Below the pieces are notes generated by a model. That model saw only the letters and a program-made list of their open reading frames with translations, did no database searches and was not told the origin of the DNA. This document shows positions 27,201 through 35,264 of a stretch of 64,000 bases of DNA, piece by piece (position 1 is the stretch's first letter; each line of letters starts with the position of its first letter). A program made the translations under genes and the position numbers. The stretch spans positions 62,001 to 126,000 of the forward strand of contig JAIBBX010000003.1 in assembly GCA_019694475.1 (NCBI GenBank), read 5' to 3'. Source of the DNA: Parachlamydiales bacterium (lineage in GTDB: Bacteria; Chlamydiota; Chlamydiia; Chlamydiales; SM23-39).

Positions 27201-28734
27201 GATCTGCCAGTTTTTCCGATTTGAGCTGAGAAGTAAGCTCTTTCAGAGATTCATTGATCTGATCGCCTGTTTGATGCTGAGGCTTATAAATATAGAATTG
27301 GGTGCTGGGAGGAATTTCTGGTTTAGCAATTGGAGCAGGCTTTGCAGAAGCAGTATCGATCGTTGCGAGGAGCTCCTTAATTCTTGAGAAATCTTTTTCC
27401 GGTCCTGAAAAGGTGATTGTGTGGGTCAGCGGATTGACTTTCGCAGAACGGATAGTTTCTATGAGGCTCTCATCGATGCCTCTAGTCCCTTTTAGGTTAT
27501 CGGCCATTTCGCCGATCGCTCTTCTGACTTCATCTGGGTTCTTATAGGTAGGCTTATAGATGAAAAATGAGATTTTTTCAGGAGCAGCGCCGCCAGGAAT
27601 GTCTAAGACTGATAAAAATTCCCTGATTTTGTCCATCGACGATTTGGAGCCGACGAACATGATTGAATTGGTCTCTCGGATCCACTTGGCTGTTTCAATC
27701 GTTTGAATTAGATCGGATTCGGAAGAATCCGTTTCTTGAAGATTTTCAGCGATGTCGGAGAGCCCTTTCAGTACATCGGAGCCTGGGCGGTAGAGAATTT
27801 TATAAACAAAGACATCTTCCGGCTTTACCTTTTTAGCGACCTTGGGCTTTTCTTTTGGAGCTGAATCCAAACTCGCGAATACTTCGATGGCTTTTGCCGC
27901 AAGTTCCGGAGTAGAAACGATGAAAATTTCATGGGCGAGATCTTGAGGCACTAAAATGAACGGATTGCCTTGCGCAATCGGGTTCATGATTTGGCTGCCG
28001 ATCCGGACAAGGTATTCCGGAGGGTTGTGAACCGTAATATATTTTTGGATTTCCAGAGTTGTATGAGGAGAATCCAAATTTTCGATCAAAGCCGCAATTT
28101 TGTTCACATTTGCAGTGATGTCGGTGACGATCAATTGTTTGGTCTCCGAAGAGACTTCCATCGATGCCGATGAGGAAATCATTGGCTGGACAACAGCGGC
28201 GATCGATTCGGGCCTTGCATTTTTGATGCGGAATATGCGGGTCACGATCGGCGCAGTGCCGTCGGTATCATTTTCGGTGACAAGCGTTGCAAGTTGTTTT
28301 ACGCCGGGCGCTTTATGGATGACAAGGCTATTTCCTTGCTCTAAAAGCAGTAAGTCGTGGATGCGCAGCACTTGAATCAAGGTTGCCATCACATTTGCCG
28401 ATGTTACCGGCTCGTCTGAGACGACGGTGATCGTAAAATTAAGATCAGCCTCTTGATAAATGAAATTCACTTTGCAGATTTTGCTCGCGAAGCGAATGTA
28501 TTCGATGATTGAGACTGTGGTGTAATTGATGATGTAGCCATCTTCCGATTTTTGCTCGGTTTTGGCGCCAAACAGACTTCCAAGGAGATTCTTGGCGTCG
28601 GCAACCATTTCGGGAGATTCTATAGCAGGGAGTTCCGCCGTTTGCACGGGCAAATCAGGTGTGGCACCCTCTTCTTGCGAAAAGAGCGAACCTAGAATCA
28701 GAAGCAGAAAAAACTTCACGCGCATTGCGGACAT
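24289..28734 (-). CDS. cdsC: Type III secretion secretin CdsC, with expanded periplasmic repeats
   Basis: The outer-membrane ring protein (SctC) of the injectisome. A signal peptide is followed by an N0-like domain (about 68-145), an N1-like domain (about 165-225) and a further secretin-N module (about 235-300). Then come ten tandem modules of about 85 residues (about 307-1165), each of the pattern F-x-YK, a helix, LI-x-TI-x-S-x-KW, TNSLLFTG and a helix ending DIP. The secretin core (about 1166-1481) is intact: KQVFIEMLVIE, VGSFVQNN and VPCLGGLPLVGAAF-type motifs. At 1481 residues it is far larger than C. trachomatis CdsC (about 920). Homolog of CT674. Confidence 0.92.
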   Translation of the reverse strand: MSAMRVKFFLLLILGSLFSQEEGATPDLPVQTAELPAIESPEMVADAKNLLGSLFGAKTEQKSEDGYIINYTTVSIIEYIRFASKICKVNFIYQEADLNFTITVVSDEPVTSANVMATLIQVLRIHDLLLLEQGNSLVIHKAPGVKQLATLVTENDTDGTAPIVTRIFRIKNARPESIAAVVQPMISSSASMEVSSETKQLIVTDITANVNKIAALIENLDSPHTTLEIQKYITVHNPPEYLVRIGSQIMNPIAQGNPFILVPQDLAHEIFIVSTPELAAKAIEVFASLDSAPKEKPKVAKKVKPEDVFVYKILYRPGSDVLKGLSDIAENLQETDSSESDLIQTIETAKWIRETNSIMFVGSKSSMDKIREFLSVLDIPGGAAPEKISFFIYKPTYKNPDEVRRAIGEMADNLKGTRGIDESLIETIRSAKVNPLTHTITFSGPEKDFSRIKELLATIDTASAKPAPIAKPEIPPSTQFYIYKPQHQTGDQINESLKELTSQLKSEKLADPGLIHTLDSMKWVKSTHSLLFTGDPDSLKKVQNLIATVDIPGPAQPTAEPKTFYQYAPKYADEKRTENYLAQVSEDLSKKGGSASLIETLKTAKYIPESRTFMFFGAQKDLNQVQTLLTTFDVPGLEKAKPVEKTFIQYHPKYADERKTENYLKQVTQNLAKKSGSETLVESLKSYKWIPESRSFMFYGSKQDLDQVQGLLTAFDTPETETKPQVKPGYYIYKVQHTTGDVIEEDLDSLAKNLKATGVKESPLLDVIEKMRYVKQTNSLVLSGDPKGIEEAKQLLEQYDYAREVAAAPTNTNFFMYKPVHLPARQIEKSLRELGTNLKGAGLADPSLLHTIDTSKYVDSTNTLVFTGSSDTLSKIQGMIKEVDIPPAVHAPIQHVGKTTFLLYKLKNAGGSQIVSSIKNMTSELKKSGTADKDFLSALASIKYVKETNSLFFTGTEESLNKVQGLVEQFDVSSLAAPKPAEKAPLPPISGPGTYFVYKPQSLSGQELENILQNFAENLKSSGLVDDDLYRTINSIRWSDQTQTLIITGTQKSIDQVKDLLKEFDIPSNVATKPVITSPLEPSIQAIDNTSFLVYKLQFHKGDEIQNALRQIAKDLMVNNAPVNTGLLNSINSIQWLEVTNSLLCSGDQDTLTRLRELIKNLDIPLKQVFIEMLVIETSLANALNFGLEWGANYKYRNKFGAASYNTAATDNFLTNFENLTPPTEPSPFGGRIPPPPSGSGFDLGVIGEVIKHNGETFLTLGSLLTALQSDLETSIVMTPKILTQDGRTSTIFDGRNIPFVGSFVQNNSQTTVNTSNIEYRDIGLSLTVTPVLGNSDIVTLDINLDRTQTVGDVTGSINFNSNSAQGITTTKTSMQTTVHVPDNNFLVLSGMVNNSNVKSKVGIPCLGGLPLVGAAFSQNNDTVSNSNIVIFIRPHIINSIDEVRTITKNQEDYFRDLSGTPYLEQKYDEAMELIKTIDDD

Positions 28735-28834
28735 CTAGAGTAGTCGACCTCTTTTGAATCGTAAAATACCCTGCAGTTTATTGCAACAGGGATCGTGCAT
28801 AAATAGTGTAGCAACTCTAAGATAAAACGTCAGT

Positions 28835-30379
28835 CTAAAAGATTCGGTTTATGGTTATGACTGCTGATGCTTGCTTTGGCAAAACTTTTTGCTCATCGGT
28901 CCAATGCTTCAGCATTTTTTCAGCCAAAGATTGGCCAGGCAAGATCAGATTTTCCCGGAGCCAATCATCAGTTTTAGCTGCTGCAATCCCAGCGGAATGG
29001 AGGATGATCCGATCGCCTGGATTCCAGTTGTCCGAAGTTTCTAAAAAGGTCATTCCTAAGTCCGATCCGATGGCCTGATTCGGCGTGGCGAGCGTCCTCA
29101 TGGCAAGGCTCCCTTCGGAAATATGGCTGGCTTCGGTATATTTGCAGGAAATAAATGACATTTGATCTTTTTCAGGATCGAGAACTAAAAGGCAGAGGCC
29201 CAAACGGAGGTGCGCCGGATCATTGCAGATGGTTTGGTTCAAATTGCTGATGATTTTTGCAGGCAGGTGGTCTGCTCTTAGGGCCATTCTCACCATTCCC
29301 CTTAAAATAGAGGCTTGCAAAAGAGATGAAGCTCCCATTTCGAGCGGTTCAGCCAGTACAATTGCGTACCGGTTGTGGGTCAGGTGGAAAAAATCGATAT
29401 ATAAAGCGCTGAGCGACATCCCTTCATGGACGGCCAGCCCGATTTCTATTTGAGGCCATTTTGGAGCTTTTTTCGGAATGAGGATTTTGCGCGTTTCTTC
29501 AATCACATGAAAAATTTCTTCAGAGTTTTCAGCTTCTTCTTCTGCATCCGCGGATTGCAAACTCTTGGAAATTTCGGTGATGAAGTCAACGATATCGGCA
29601 TACCGCTCTTTCGGATTTTCTTTCAGAGATTTTTCAATGATGCTTCTCAGCCGTTTAGGCAGCAAAGCCAAATGGATTACGCCATGGCTCAATCTTCCTA
29701 AAATCAGTTCATAGGCGATGATTCCCAGTGAATAAATATCGGTCGCAAAAGTGACTTTACTTGGATTTTCTTTTTGTTCGGGGCTCATGTAGACTGGGGT
29801 GCCCATGAGCCTCTTTTTTTGAGTGATCCGCTCTTTTTCTACGTCGCTTTTCATTTGCGCGATGCCGAAATCGATGACTTTGATCTCGCCCGATTCGGTG
29901 ATCAGGATATTTTCGGGTTTGAGATCTCGATGGACCACTCCATGCGTATGGAGGTGGCATAGCGCGTAGGCTACTTGGAGGATGATTTCAAGGGCTCGTT
30001 TCCGAGAAAGCGATTTTTGCTGTATGAATTGGCGCAATGAAATCCCTTGTACAAATTCCATGGCGATATAAAGACCTTTTTCCCACTCGCCTTGGCCATA
30101 AAGGCGGACAATATTGGGGTGGTGGGTCATCCCGATGATTTGCGCTTCATTCAAAAAACGATTCGCCATCTCTTTATTTTTGCAATATTTGGGCAAAAGA
30201 ACTTTGATGACGATCGGTTTTATTGTTTCTGGATGAGTTCCTAAATAAAGGATGCTCATCCCGCCTTTATTGAGAAGGCTTTCGATTTTATAGGGACCAA
30301 TATGTTTTGGGAGGGGGAGCCGAGGGGCTCCGGCGTGCAGATCGGGAATCGTGGTTTGTTTATGGAAATCAGATTTCAA
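28835..30379 (-). CDS. Serine/threonine kinase with SpoIIE-like C-terminal domain (Pkn5/CT673 position)
   Basis: Residues about 30-290 form a kinase domain: G-loop NKGGMSILYLG (degenerate GxGxxG), Lys59, HRDLKPEN at 150-157, DFG at 170-172 and a GTPVYMSPEQ activation segment. The catalytic residues look complete. Residues about 315-514 resemble the SpoIIE/RsbU (PPM) phosphatase fold, but the metal-binding motifs are altered: YIDFFHL for GGDFYD and VLAEPLEMG for VIADVSGHG. Its genome position, between cdsQ and cdsC, is that of CT673 (Pkn5), a known T3SS-linked kinase. It overlaps cdsQ by 11 bases. It may phosphorylate FHA-containing CdsD or be secreted itself; both are inference. Confidence 0.85.
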   Translation of the reverse strand: MKSDFHKQTTIPDLHAGAPRLPLPKHIGPYKIESLLNKGGMSILYLGTHPETIKPIVIKVLLPKYCKNKEMANRFLNEAQIIGMTHHPNIVRLYGQGEWEKGLYIAMEFVQGISLRQFIQQKSLSRKRALEIILQVAYALCHLHTHGVVHRDLKPENILITESGEIKVIDFGIAQMKSDVEKERITQKKRLMGTPVYMSPEQKENPSKVTFATDIYSLGIIAYELILGRLSHGVIHLALLPKRLRSIIEKSLKENPKERYADIVDFITEISKSLQSADAEEEAENSEEIFHVIEETRKILIPKKAPKWPQIEIGLAVHEGMSLSALYIDFFHLTHNRYAIVLAEPLEMGASSLLQASILRGMVRMALRADHLPAKIISNLNQTICNDPAHLRLGLCLLVLDPEKDQMSFISCKYTEASHISEGSLAMRTLATPNQAIGSDLGMTFLETSDNWNPGDRIILHSAGIAAAKTDDWLRENLILPGQSLAEKMLKHWTDEQKVLPKQASAVITINRIF

Positions 30380-31469
30380 GAATACGGATCCCGAGCTGTT
30401 CTCCTAAATAGACCAATTCGGCGCGCCCGATTCTTTCCCCATTCACAGTCAGATTCACTCCTTGATCTGGGTGGACCGGAAGTTCAAGCGTGTTGCCTGG
30501 AGTGAGATGCATCAATTTATCCAGCGTCATTTTAAGCCGGGCGATTTCAATCGTGACATAGATGGGCATCTCTTTCAATGCGACGACTTCCCCTTCTTCA
30601 GCAGGTTGCATTTGTTGGGGCGATTCACCTTTGTTTTCCATTTTTTCCTCATAATAAAAAGCGTAATCGATCAGCTCGACTTTGCCATGTTTGATTTTGG
30701 CGTTGAATAAAGGGGTGGGTCCCAACATAAACAGGCAAGTTCCAGTTCCTTTATGGGCATCATAACTCCCAGGATCAAGTATTACAAAATCTCCAATCTG
30801 AAGTTTTTTCCACTCATCTTGATGGAGGATCACAGAACCTGTCTTTAATGAAACGATCAGCTGGGTTTGTTTCGCAATTTCTTGCGGAAAATATTCCGTA
30901 GGCAAGTGAGAAAAGTGTTGGATCCATTTTGTTCTGAATTCTTCTGGAATCACAAGTCTGCCCCAGCAGCTTTTACCATCTAAATCGATTTCGATATCGA
31001 TGCAAAACGCCTTTTCCACATCTCCTTCTTCTTCGCTGATTTGCAAAGTGACGTCGGAAAATGGAGGGATTTCTTGAATGATGTCGAGGGTTTGCAGAGT
31101 AATGAAGCGGGCAAAACCTTCTTGGAAAATTTCTGAAAGGGAAGGACGGGGTTTATGCGTCGGCTTCATCATCCACGTGGTTAACTTAACTCTATCTTCA
31201 GTCGACATGATCCAATAGGCTGTACCTATTGGTGTGACCGCAATCGACAAAGCGTGCAATTCAGAGCCGAGTCCCTTCTTTATGGCTTGCCCTTCCCGCC
31301 AAACCTGATCTTTCGCCCGAAAGGCGATTTTAGGCAGACCGAAACGGGACGCTAAGATCGAAGAAAATTGGGACCAATCAAATGGAGGCGCGTTGCCAAA
31401 AAGAGGAATTGTATTGAGTTCGGCCACTTCGGCTGCAATCTTTCGTACCCAACTTAATGGAGCAGTCAT
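30369..31469 (-). CDS. cdsQ: Type III secretion C-ring protein CdsQ
   Basis: The SctQ component of the cytoplasmic sorting platform. Two SpoA-like domains are seen: a first near 225-265 (IGDFVILDPGSYD) and the typical second at about 300-366 (MPIYVTIEIARLKMTLDKL, then GNTLELP and ERIGRAELVYLGEQLGIRI). At 366 residues it matches chlamydial CT672. An internal start producing a C-terminal SpoA fragment, as in many SctQ proteins, is not evident without data. It overlaps cdsP by 4 bases (ATGA) and the kinase by 11. Confidence 0.92.
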   Translation of the reverse strand: MTAPLSWVRKIAAEVAELNTIPLFGNAPPFDWSQFSSILASRFGLPKIAFRAKDQVWREGQAIKKGLGSELHALSIAVTPIGTAYWIMSTEDRVKLTTWMMKPTHKPRPSLSEIFQEGFARFITLQTLDIIQEIPPFSDVTLQISEEEGDVEKAFCIDIEIDLDGKSCWGRLVIPEEFRTKWIQHFSHLPTEYFPQEIAKQTQLIVSLKTGSVILHQDEWKKLQIGDFVILDPGSYDAHKGTGTCLFMLGPTPLFNAKIKHGKVELIDYAFYYEEKMENKGESPQQMQPAEEGEVVALKEMPIYVTIEIARLKMTLDKLMHLTPGNTLELPVHPDQGVNLTVNGERIGRAELVYLGEQLGIRILEI

Positions 31470-33028
31470 TTATTTCTCCTTTCTCCTAAATCTCCGCCGC
31501 CGGCTTCGCCTCTTCCTTCCCCTTTTTCTTTTCGGCGGAAGATGGGTCTTTCTAAAGTATATTCAACATCGATACGCCCAATGCGAAAATTAAAATTGCC
31601 GTTTTCAAATGCGGACATCAAGCTTGGGATATTCTCTTTAAAGCTAACGACGGCCTCATGCGAACCGGTCAGGCGGATATTAAAAGAATCGGGCGCCGTC
31701 GCATATTTTTCAATAGTAATTGTAGCGCCGTAGAATTTTGAATTGGCGTACGAGGGATTGTTCAATATTATTTCTGTCCGGTTTACAGCTTGCGGTCCCT
31801 GCATGACAAAAATAGTTCCCACCATTTGGAAAAAGAGCGACACAGTTTGCGGGGTTAAATAAGTGGCGACCTGAGAAGTTGCGGCCATAGCCATGGGCTG
31901 GATATTCGCCGGCAGCTGCGGTAAAGAGGGAGGTTCGATTTCGAGAATTTTTTCTTCCCGCCCCTTTTTGCCTCCGCCGCCTCTTCCTTCCCTTTCTCCC
32001 TGCATGACTGGAGCTGCTCCAATTTCTCTAGGTATTGGTAACACAGTCTCTTCTTCTTCTTTTTTTGCCTCTTTTTCTTTAGGTCTTGCCATAGGATGAG
32101 CTTCGCGCATCTCTTTAGCTCTAGGTTGCACTGGCTTTGCTAGCTCTTCCATAGGCGAGGGGAGTTTTTTAGCTTTGATCTCTTCTTTGGCCTTGCCGAC
32201 TGTTGGTTCGCGGCGAAGCTCTTTTTGCTTTTCATGCGGTGCGGAAACCCATGGACGTTCTTCTTCTCTTTCTTTGGCTTTCACTTCTTTTTTTAGGGGA
32301 GGGGGCTGCAAAGGTTCTGCCGCTTTTTTTTCTTTTGCGGGAGGTTTTCCTGGAGGGCCGAAAACAGAGGGTTCTGTTTTTCTCTTTTCCAGTTTTTCGT
32401 GCACTTCCTGCTTTTTTTCTACTTTTCCTTTTAAAAGACCTACTTCTTCTTCTCTCTTGTGAATGTCTTTTACCCTTTTTCGGTGCTCGCCAACGGTTGG
32501 AGCTCCTTTTCCTTCCGGAACATATTTTTCAGCAAGCGGCTGTCCTTTTGCAAGGCCTGTCGTTTCCTGGAATGTGGTCGGCGGCTGAGGCTGGTCTGGC
32601 AAATCAAAATCCTGCCAGAAATCGTCCGACTGGGGCAAAGCGCCCTCCGTAACTTCATCGTTGTCCTCTTCTGGAGAAGCTTGTACATCTGGCGGAGGAG
32701 TATAGGAAGGTCCAGGAACAACAGCGTCTTCGACATCTTCAAACTCCGATTGAGGCGTCGAAGATCCTAGAGAGGTTTCTGTTCCTTCGCCTGTTGATTT
32801 GCCGGAATAGAGATCAAAAGGGCTTGGACGGGATGTCCCTTCTTCTTCGCCCTCTTCTTCCACTCCGCGGTAGTATTTCATGAATCTTTTTTTCTTGGTC
32901 TGTTCATCGGCGTCTATTTCTCTGACTTTTTCGACTTTGCCTTTGCTTGATAGTTCATCGCGGGCCGACTTCGTTTCATGGGTTTGCTGCCGAGGAGGAA
33001 TTCTAGAAGGGGGTTCGGTACTGCTCAT
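31466..33028 (-). CDS. cdsP: Type III secretion protein CdsP (probable needle-length/switch protein)
   Basis: In the CT671 position between cdsO and cdsQ. The 520-residue protein is very hydrophilic: residues about 1-350 are disordered, with long KE- and P-rich blocks, and only the C-terminal 150 residues look folded (from about YLTPQTVSLFFQMVG to VEYTLERPIF). Needle-length proteins (SctP/YscP) have just this shape, a long extended region and a C-terminal switch domain. It is nearly twice the length of C. trachomatis CdsP (about 283 residues), the extra being in the disordered part. If it acts as a molecular ruler, a longer needle would be predicted. Confidence 0.8.
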   Translation of the reverse strand: MSSTEPPSRIPPRQQTHETKSARDELSSKGKVEKVREIDADEQTKKKRFMKYYRGVEEEGEEEGTSRPSPFDLYSGKSTGEGTETSLGSSTPQSEFEDVEDAVVPGPSYTPPPDVQASPEEDNDEVTEGALPQSDDFWQDFDLPDQPQPPTTFQETTGLAKGQPLAEKYVPEGKGAPTVGEHRKRVKDIHKREEEVGLLKGKVEKKQEVHEKLEKRKTEPSVFGPPGKPPAKEKKAAEPLQPPPLKKEVKAKEREEERPWVSAPHEKQKELRREPTVGKAKEEIKAKKLPSPMEELAKPVQPRAKEMREAHPMARPKEKEAKKEEEETVLPIPREIGAAPVMQGEREGRGGGGKKGREEKILEIEPPSLPQLPANIQPMAMAATSQVATYLTPQTVSLFFQMVGTIFVMQGPQAVNRTEIILNNPSYANSKFYGATITIEKYATAPDSFNIRLTGSHEAVVSFKENIPSLMSAFENGNFNFRIGRIDVEYTLERPIFRRKEKGEGRGEAGGGDLGERRNK

Positions 33029-33555
33029 AAATCACGCTCTTTTTTTCTGATCTCATCTTCTTTTTTTCGAATGGAGTGGGTTTGAGCGCCTTGCTCATCG
33101 TGTTCAACTGCTTCTTTTTGCTGGACCCAGTAACGCACTTCTTTTTCCCATTCTTGCTTGTGCATCTCTAGTTTCTCTAGATCCTTCTTTCTTTGGAAGA
33201 GCTCATCTGTGGCAATATCAACTTGCTTCTGGGCCACATCGACCTGTTTTTGCTGTTCTACGACCTTTTTTTCCTTGTCGGCCAGCTTCTCATCGACAAT
33301 CTTCATATAGGCCTTCATCTGCTGGATCTTATCGGTCGTCGTCCCTTCATCTAAAGATTCCCTCAGCTGGGCCAATTTAGCCTGTTTATGGGTCAAAACC
33401 TGGTCCCTTTCCTGAGTCACAACGTAGAGCTTTTCGTAGGCTTTTTCAAGAATTTCCTTTTTCTGTTCCAAGGTCTTGACCGCTTGGTCGAAGCGGTTTT
33501 TCTTGATTGTCATCAGTTGTTCGAGGGGATAGCTCAGGGGTTGGTTCATTTTCAA
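33025..33555 (-). CDS. cdsO: Type III secretion stalk protein CdsO
   Basis: A 176-residue all-helical, highly charged protein of the SctO/YscO family (central stalk of the ATPase). The start could be Met1 (33555) or Met3 (33549); TAGGAG lies about 11 bases upstream. Coiled-coil heptads run over about residues 15-165, as in FliJ/YscO, which form an antiparallel helical hairpin. Length equals C. trachomatis CT670 (168). The gene is normally just after cdsN; here three plus-strand genes have been inserted between them, so cdsO now heads its own minus-strand transcription unit. Confidence 0.88.
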   Translation of the reverse strand: MKMNQPLSYPLEQLMTIKKNRFDQAVKTLEQKKEILEKAYEKLYVVTQERDQVLTHKQAKLAQLRESLDEGTTTDKIQQMKAYMKIVDEKLADKEKKVVEQQKQVDVAQKQVDIATDELFQRKKDLEKLEMHKQEWEKEVRYWVQQKEAVEHDEQGAQTHSIRKKEDEIRKKERDL

Positions 33556-33745
33556 ATTTCTCCTATATACCTCTTGGCAAGAGATTGCTGCTTACTGTCT
33601 GTCCTATTAAAGTTGATTTTACCTAACTCCATGGATTGACGCAAATATCTGGCCTTATCAAGTAAATACTTTACTTATCAAAATAGTGTATATATAAAAA
33701 TTTAACTTGATGCAATTACGTTGTATTTTTTTTATAAAACCATAA

Positions 33746-33786
33746 ATTTTACTATTTATTAACTCATAATTTTATTATAATGGTTG
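33746..33786 (+). promoter_or_regulatory. Promoter region shared with the downstream paralog
   Basis: Contains a TATAAT at 33776-33781, 47 bases before the ATG at 33828, with AT-rich sequence upstream. The 41-base block aligns without gaps to 34631-34671 upstream of the paralogous gene (33 of 41 identical, by hand), so promoter and gene were duplicated together. Confidence 0.6.
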
Positions 33787-33827
33787 TATAAATTTTATTA
33801 GCACATATTAAATCATGGAGAACTATT

Positions 33828-34331
33828 ATGAACGCTCTAGAAAGAACGAGTAGGGACAGCCAGCTCGGCGTTGATCCGCCCATTCAGCTCTTAGATAGAA
33901 AGGCAATGCGAGATTTAACGAAAGACGTAACAAGTGTACAGAAAATTAAAAGCAGGAGTGGGGGGTGCGTGGAGCCGTTCCTCACGGGTCTGCTCCTTGT
34001 TGCCGCAGCGATCGCATTGATTGTTGTTGGGGCTCATACGCTATTCGCGCCATTAGTTGGGGGAGTTCTTCTTGCTGTTGGAATAGCTAAATTGATTCAG
34101 GCCGGATACAGGCTCTATATCGATAAAAAAATTGAAAAAGTCTATGACGATGCTACATATCTCAGGCTTTGCCATCGATTTCAGAAGCAAAGCCCAGCAG
34201 TTGAGATGACTGAAAGGCATGATCCTCGAGGGAGGAGATCTTTCGCTCAGAGCCAGCCATCTGCCCCCCGCCAAGCCCCAGCTCAGCGCAGCGAAGGTCG
34301 AGGTTATATCCCGGTGTCTGACGATACCTAA
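33828..34331 (+). CDS. Inc-like membrane protein, first paralog (DPRGRR family)
   Basis: A 167-residue protein with two close hydrophobic segments (about 51-70 and 74-93), the Inc-type bilobed pattern, and hydrophilic ends that would face the same side. It is paralogous to the gene at 34716: both share the N-terminal DSQLxxDPxxQLLxxK-like stretch, the D-A-T-x-L-R-L segment after the membrane domain, DPRGRR near the C-terminus and a final SDDT. I do not recognise a known family. It is inserted, on the opposite strand, within the T3SS cluster between cdsO and cdsN. Preceded by GGAG; followed by a strong terminator. Confidence 0.78.
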   Translation: MNALERTSRDSQLGVDPPIQLLDRKAMRDLTKDVTSVQKIKSRSGGCVEPFLTGLLLVAAAIALIVVGAHTLFAPLVGGVLLAVGIAKLIQAGYRLYIDKKIEKVYDDATYLRLCHRFQKQSPAVEMTERHDPRGRRSFAQSQPSAPRQAPAQRSEGRGYIPVSDDT

Positions 34332-34352
34332 CAAAATTGCCGATCCACCAAG

Positions 34353-34387
34353 AAAAGGCCGCTCAATTGAGCGGCCTTTTTTTTTGT
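34353..34387 (+). terminator. Rho-independent terminator
   Basis: AGGCCGCTC pairs with GAGCGGCCT around an AATT loop, flanked by A-run and nine or more T residues. Symmetry of A and T runs means it could work in both directions. Confidence 0.9.
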
Positions 34388-34630
34388 CAAAAAAATTGAT
34401 AGCAGTCCTAGGAGCTCTCGTGACAAGGATAATTTTAACTTAACAAAGCTGTTTCGCGGGCAGATTCATTGAGTTTCTTGAAAATAATAAATACATACGT
34501 AATTAAAATTTTTCACATCAATCTTTTTGCGGTTTCTTCCTTGAACACCCATCTCTTGGTAAAAATTAAAATACAATCGAAGTAAAATTTTAAAGTTACA
34601 AAATTAATTTGTCTTTATTGCGTAACATTT

Positions 34631-34671
34631 ATTTTACTACTTATTAATTGCTTATTTTACTATAATTATTG
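34631..34671 (+). promoter_or_regulatory. Duplicated promoter of the second paralog
   Basis: TATAAT at 34661-34666, 50 bases before the ATG at 34716. Same block as 33746-33786. Shared bases include ATTTTACTA and TTATTAA upstream of the -10 region, which could hold a -35 element or a regulator site. Confidence 0.6.
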
Positions 34672-34715
34672 CGTAGTTTTTAATATGTGCTAAATAAAAA
34701 TAGTGGAGATATAAT

Positions 34716-35246
34716 ATGAATAGAGTTGAACGCATGGATTCAGGGAGCCAGCTGTTCGCGGATCCTGATCTTCAGTTGTTAAATAAAAAAACAGCTCGAG
34801 ATATTACTAAACAAGTAAAGGATGTTTATAAGGTTCAGAAAACTGGCGCAGGCTGGCAAGATAAAGCAATTTCAGCTGCAATCGTTCTTGCTGCTGCTAT
34901 CGCTTTAATTGTTCTTGGATTCCTTGGAAGTACATCGTTTGCGATTGGTATTGGTATTGCTCTTGCTGCTTATGGCTTGTTCCAAGCTGGTCAAGCGGTA
35001 ATGAAAGGTTCGAACGAGAAAAAGAGCGACAAAGTGCATGAAGACGCTACTGTTCTCAGACTTTCTGAAACTGTTAAAAAGAACCAAGATCAGAATCAGA
35101 TCGAAATGGGCCGAATGGGTTACGATCCTAGAGGCAGAAGACAGTTTTCTAGAAGACAGGAATTCGGCAGTTATATGCCAGCTCCAGCCCAAGGCGGACG
35201 CGGCGGATATATTCCAGCCGGTGTTGATGTATCTGACGACACCTAA
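34716..35246 (+). CDS. Inc-like membrane protein, second paralog (DPRGRR family)
   Basis: A 176-residue paralog of the gene at 33828. Two adjacent hydrophobic segments (about 49-66 and 70-90) form the bilobed domain. Conserved with the first copy are the N-terminal LFADPDLQLLNKK stretch, the ED/DDATxLRL segment, DPRGRRxFxRR-like basic motif and the C-terminal VSDDT. The tail between is Gln/Pro/Gly-rich and ends GGRGGYIPAGVDVSDDT, longer than in the first copy. A conserved free C-terminus suggests a short recognition motif. Preceded by GGAG about 8 bases before ATG. Confidence 0.78.
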   Translation: MNRVERMDSGSQLFADPDLQLLNKKTARDITKQVKDVYKVQKTGAGWQDKAISAAIVLAAAIALIVLGFLGSTSFAIGIGIALAAYGLFQAGQAVMKGSNEKKSDKVHEDATVLRLSETVKKNQDQNQIEMGRMGYDPRGRRQFSRRQEFGSYMPAPAQGGRGGYIPAGVDVSDDT

Positions 35247-35264
35247 TCGTTATAGATCTTTCTT

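Larger units (their letters stand above)
34332..34715 (+). other. Intergenic region between the two DPRGRR paralogs
   Basis: Contains the terminator of the first gene (34353-34387), then an AT-rich stretch without a usable reading frame, then the duplicated promoter block (34631-34671). No RNA gene recognised. Confidence 0.6.

Noticed and set aside
28735-28834. Possible small RNA between the kinase and cdsC
   Set aside because: Only about 100 AT-rich bases with no stable hairpin or terminator of its own.
32203-32652. Plus-strand frames of 95-149 codons antisense to cdsP
   Set aside because: They arise from KE-rich codons of cdsP read backwards (Phe/Ser/Leu runs); no ribosome site or known domain.
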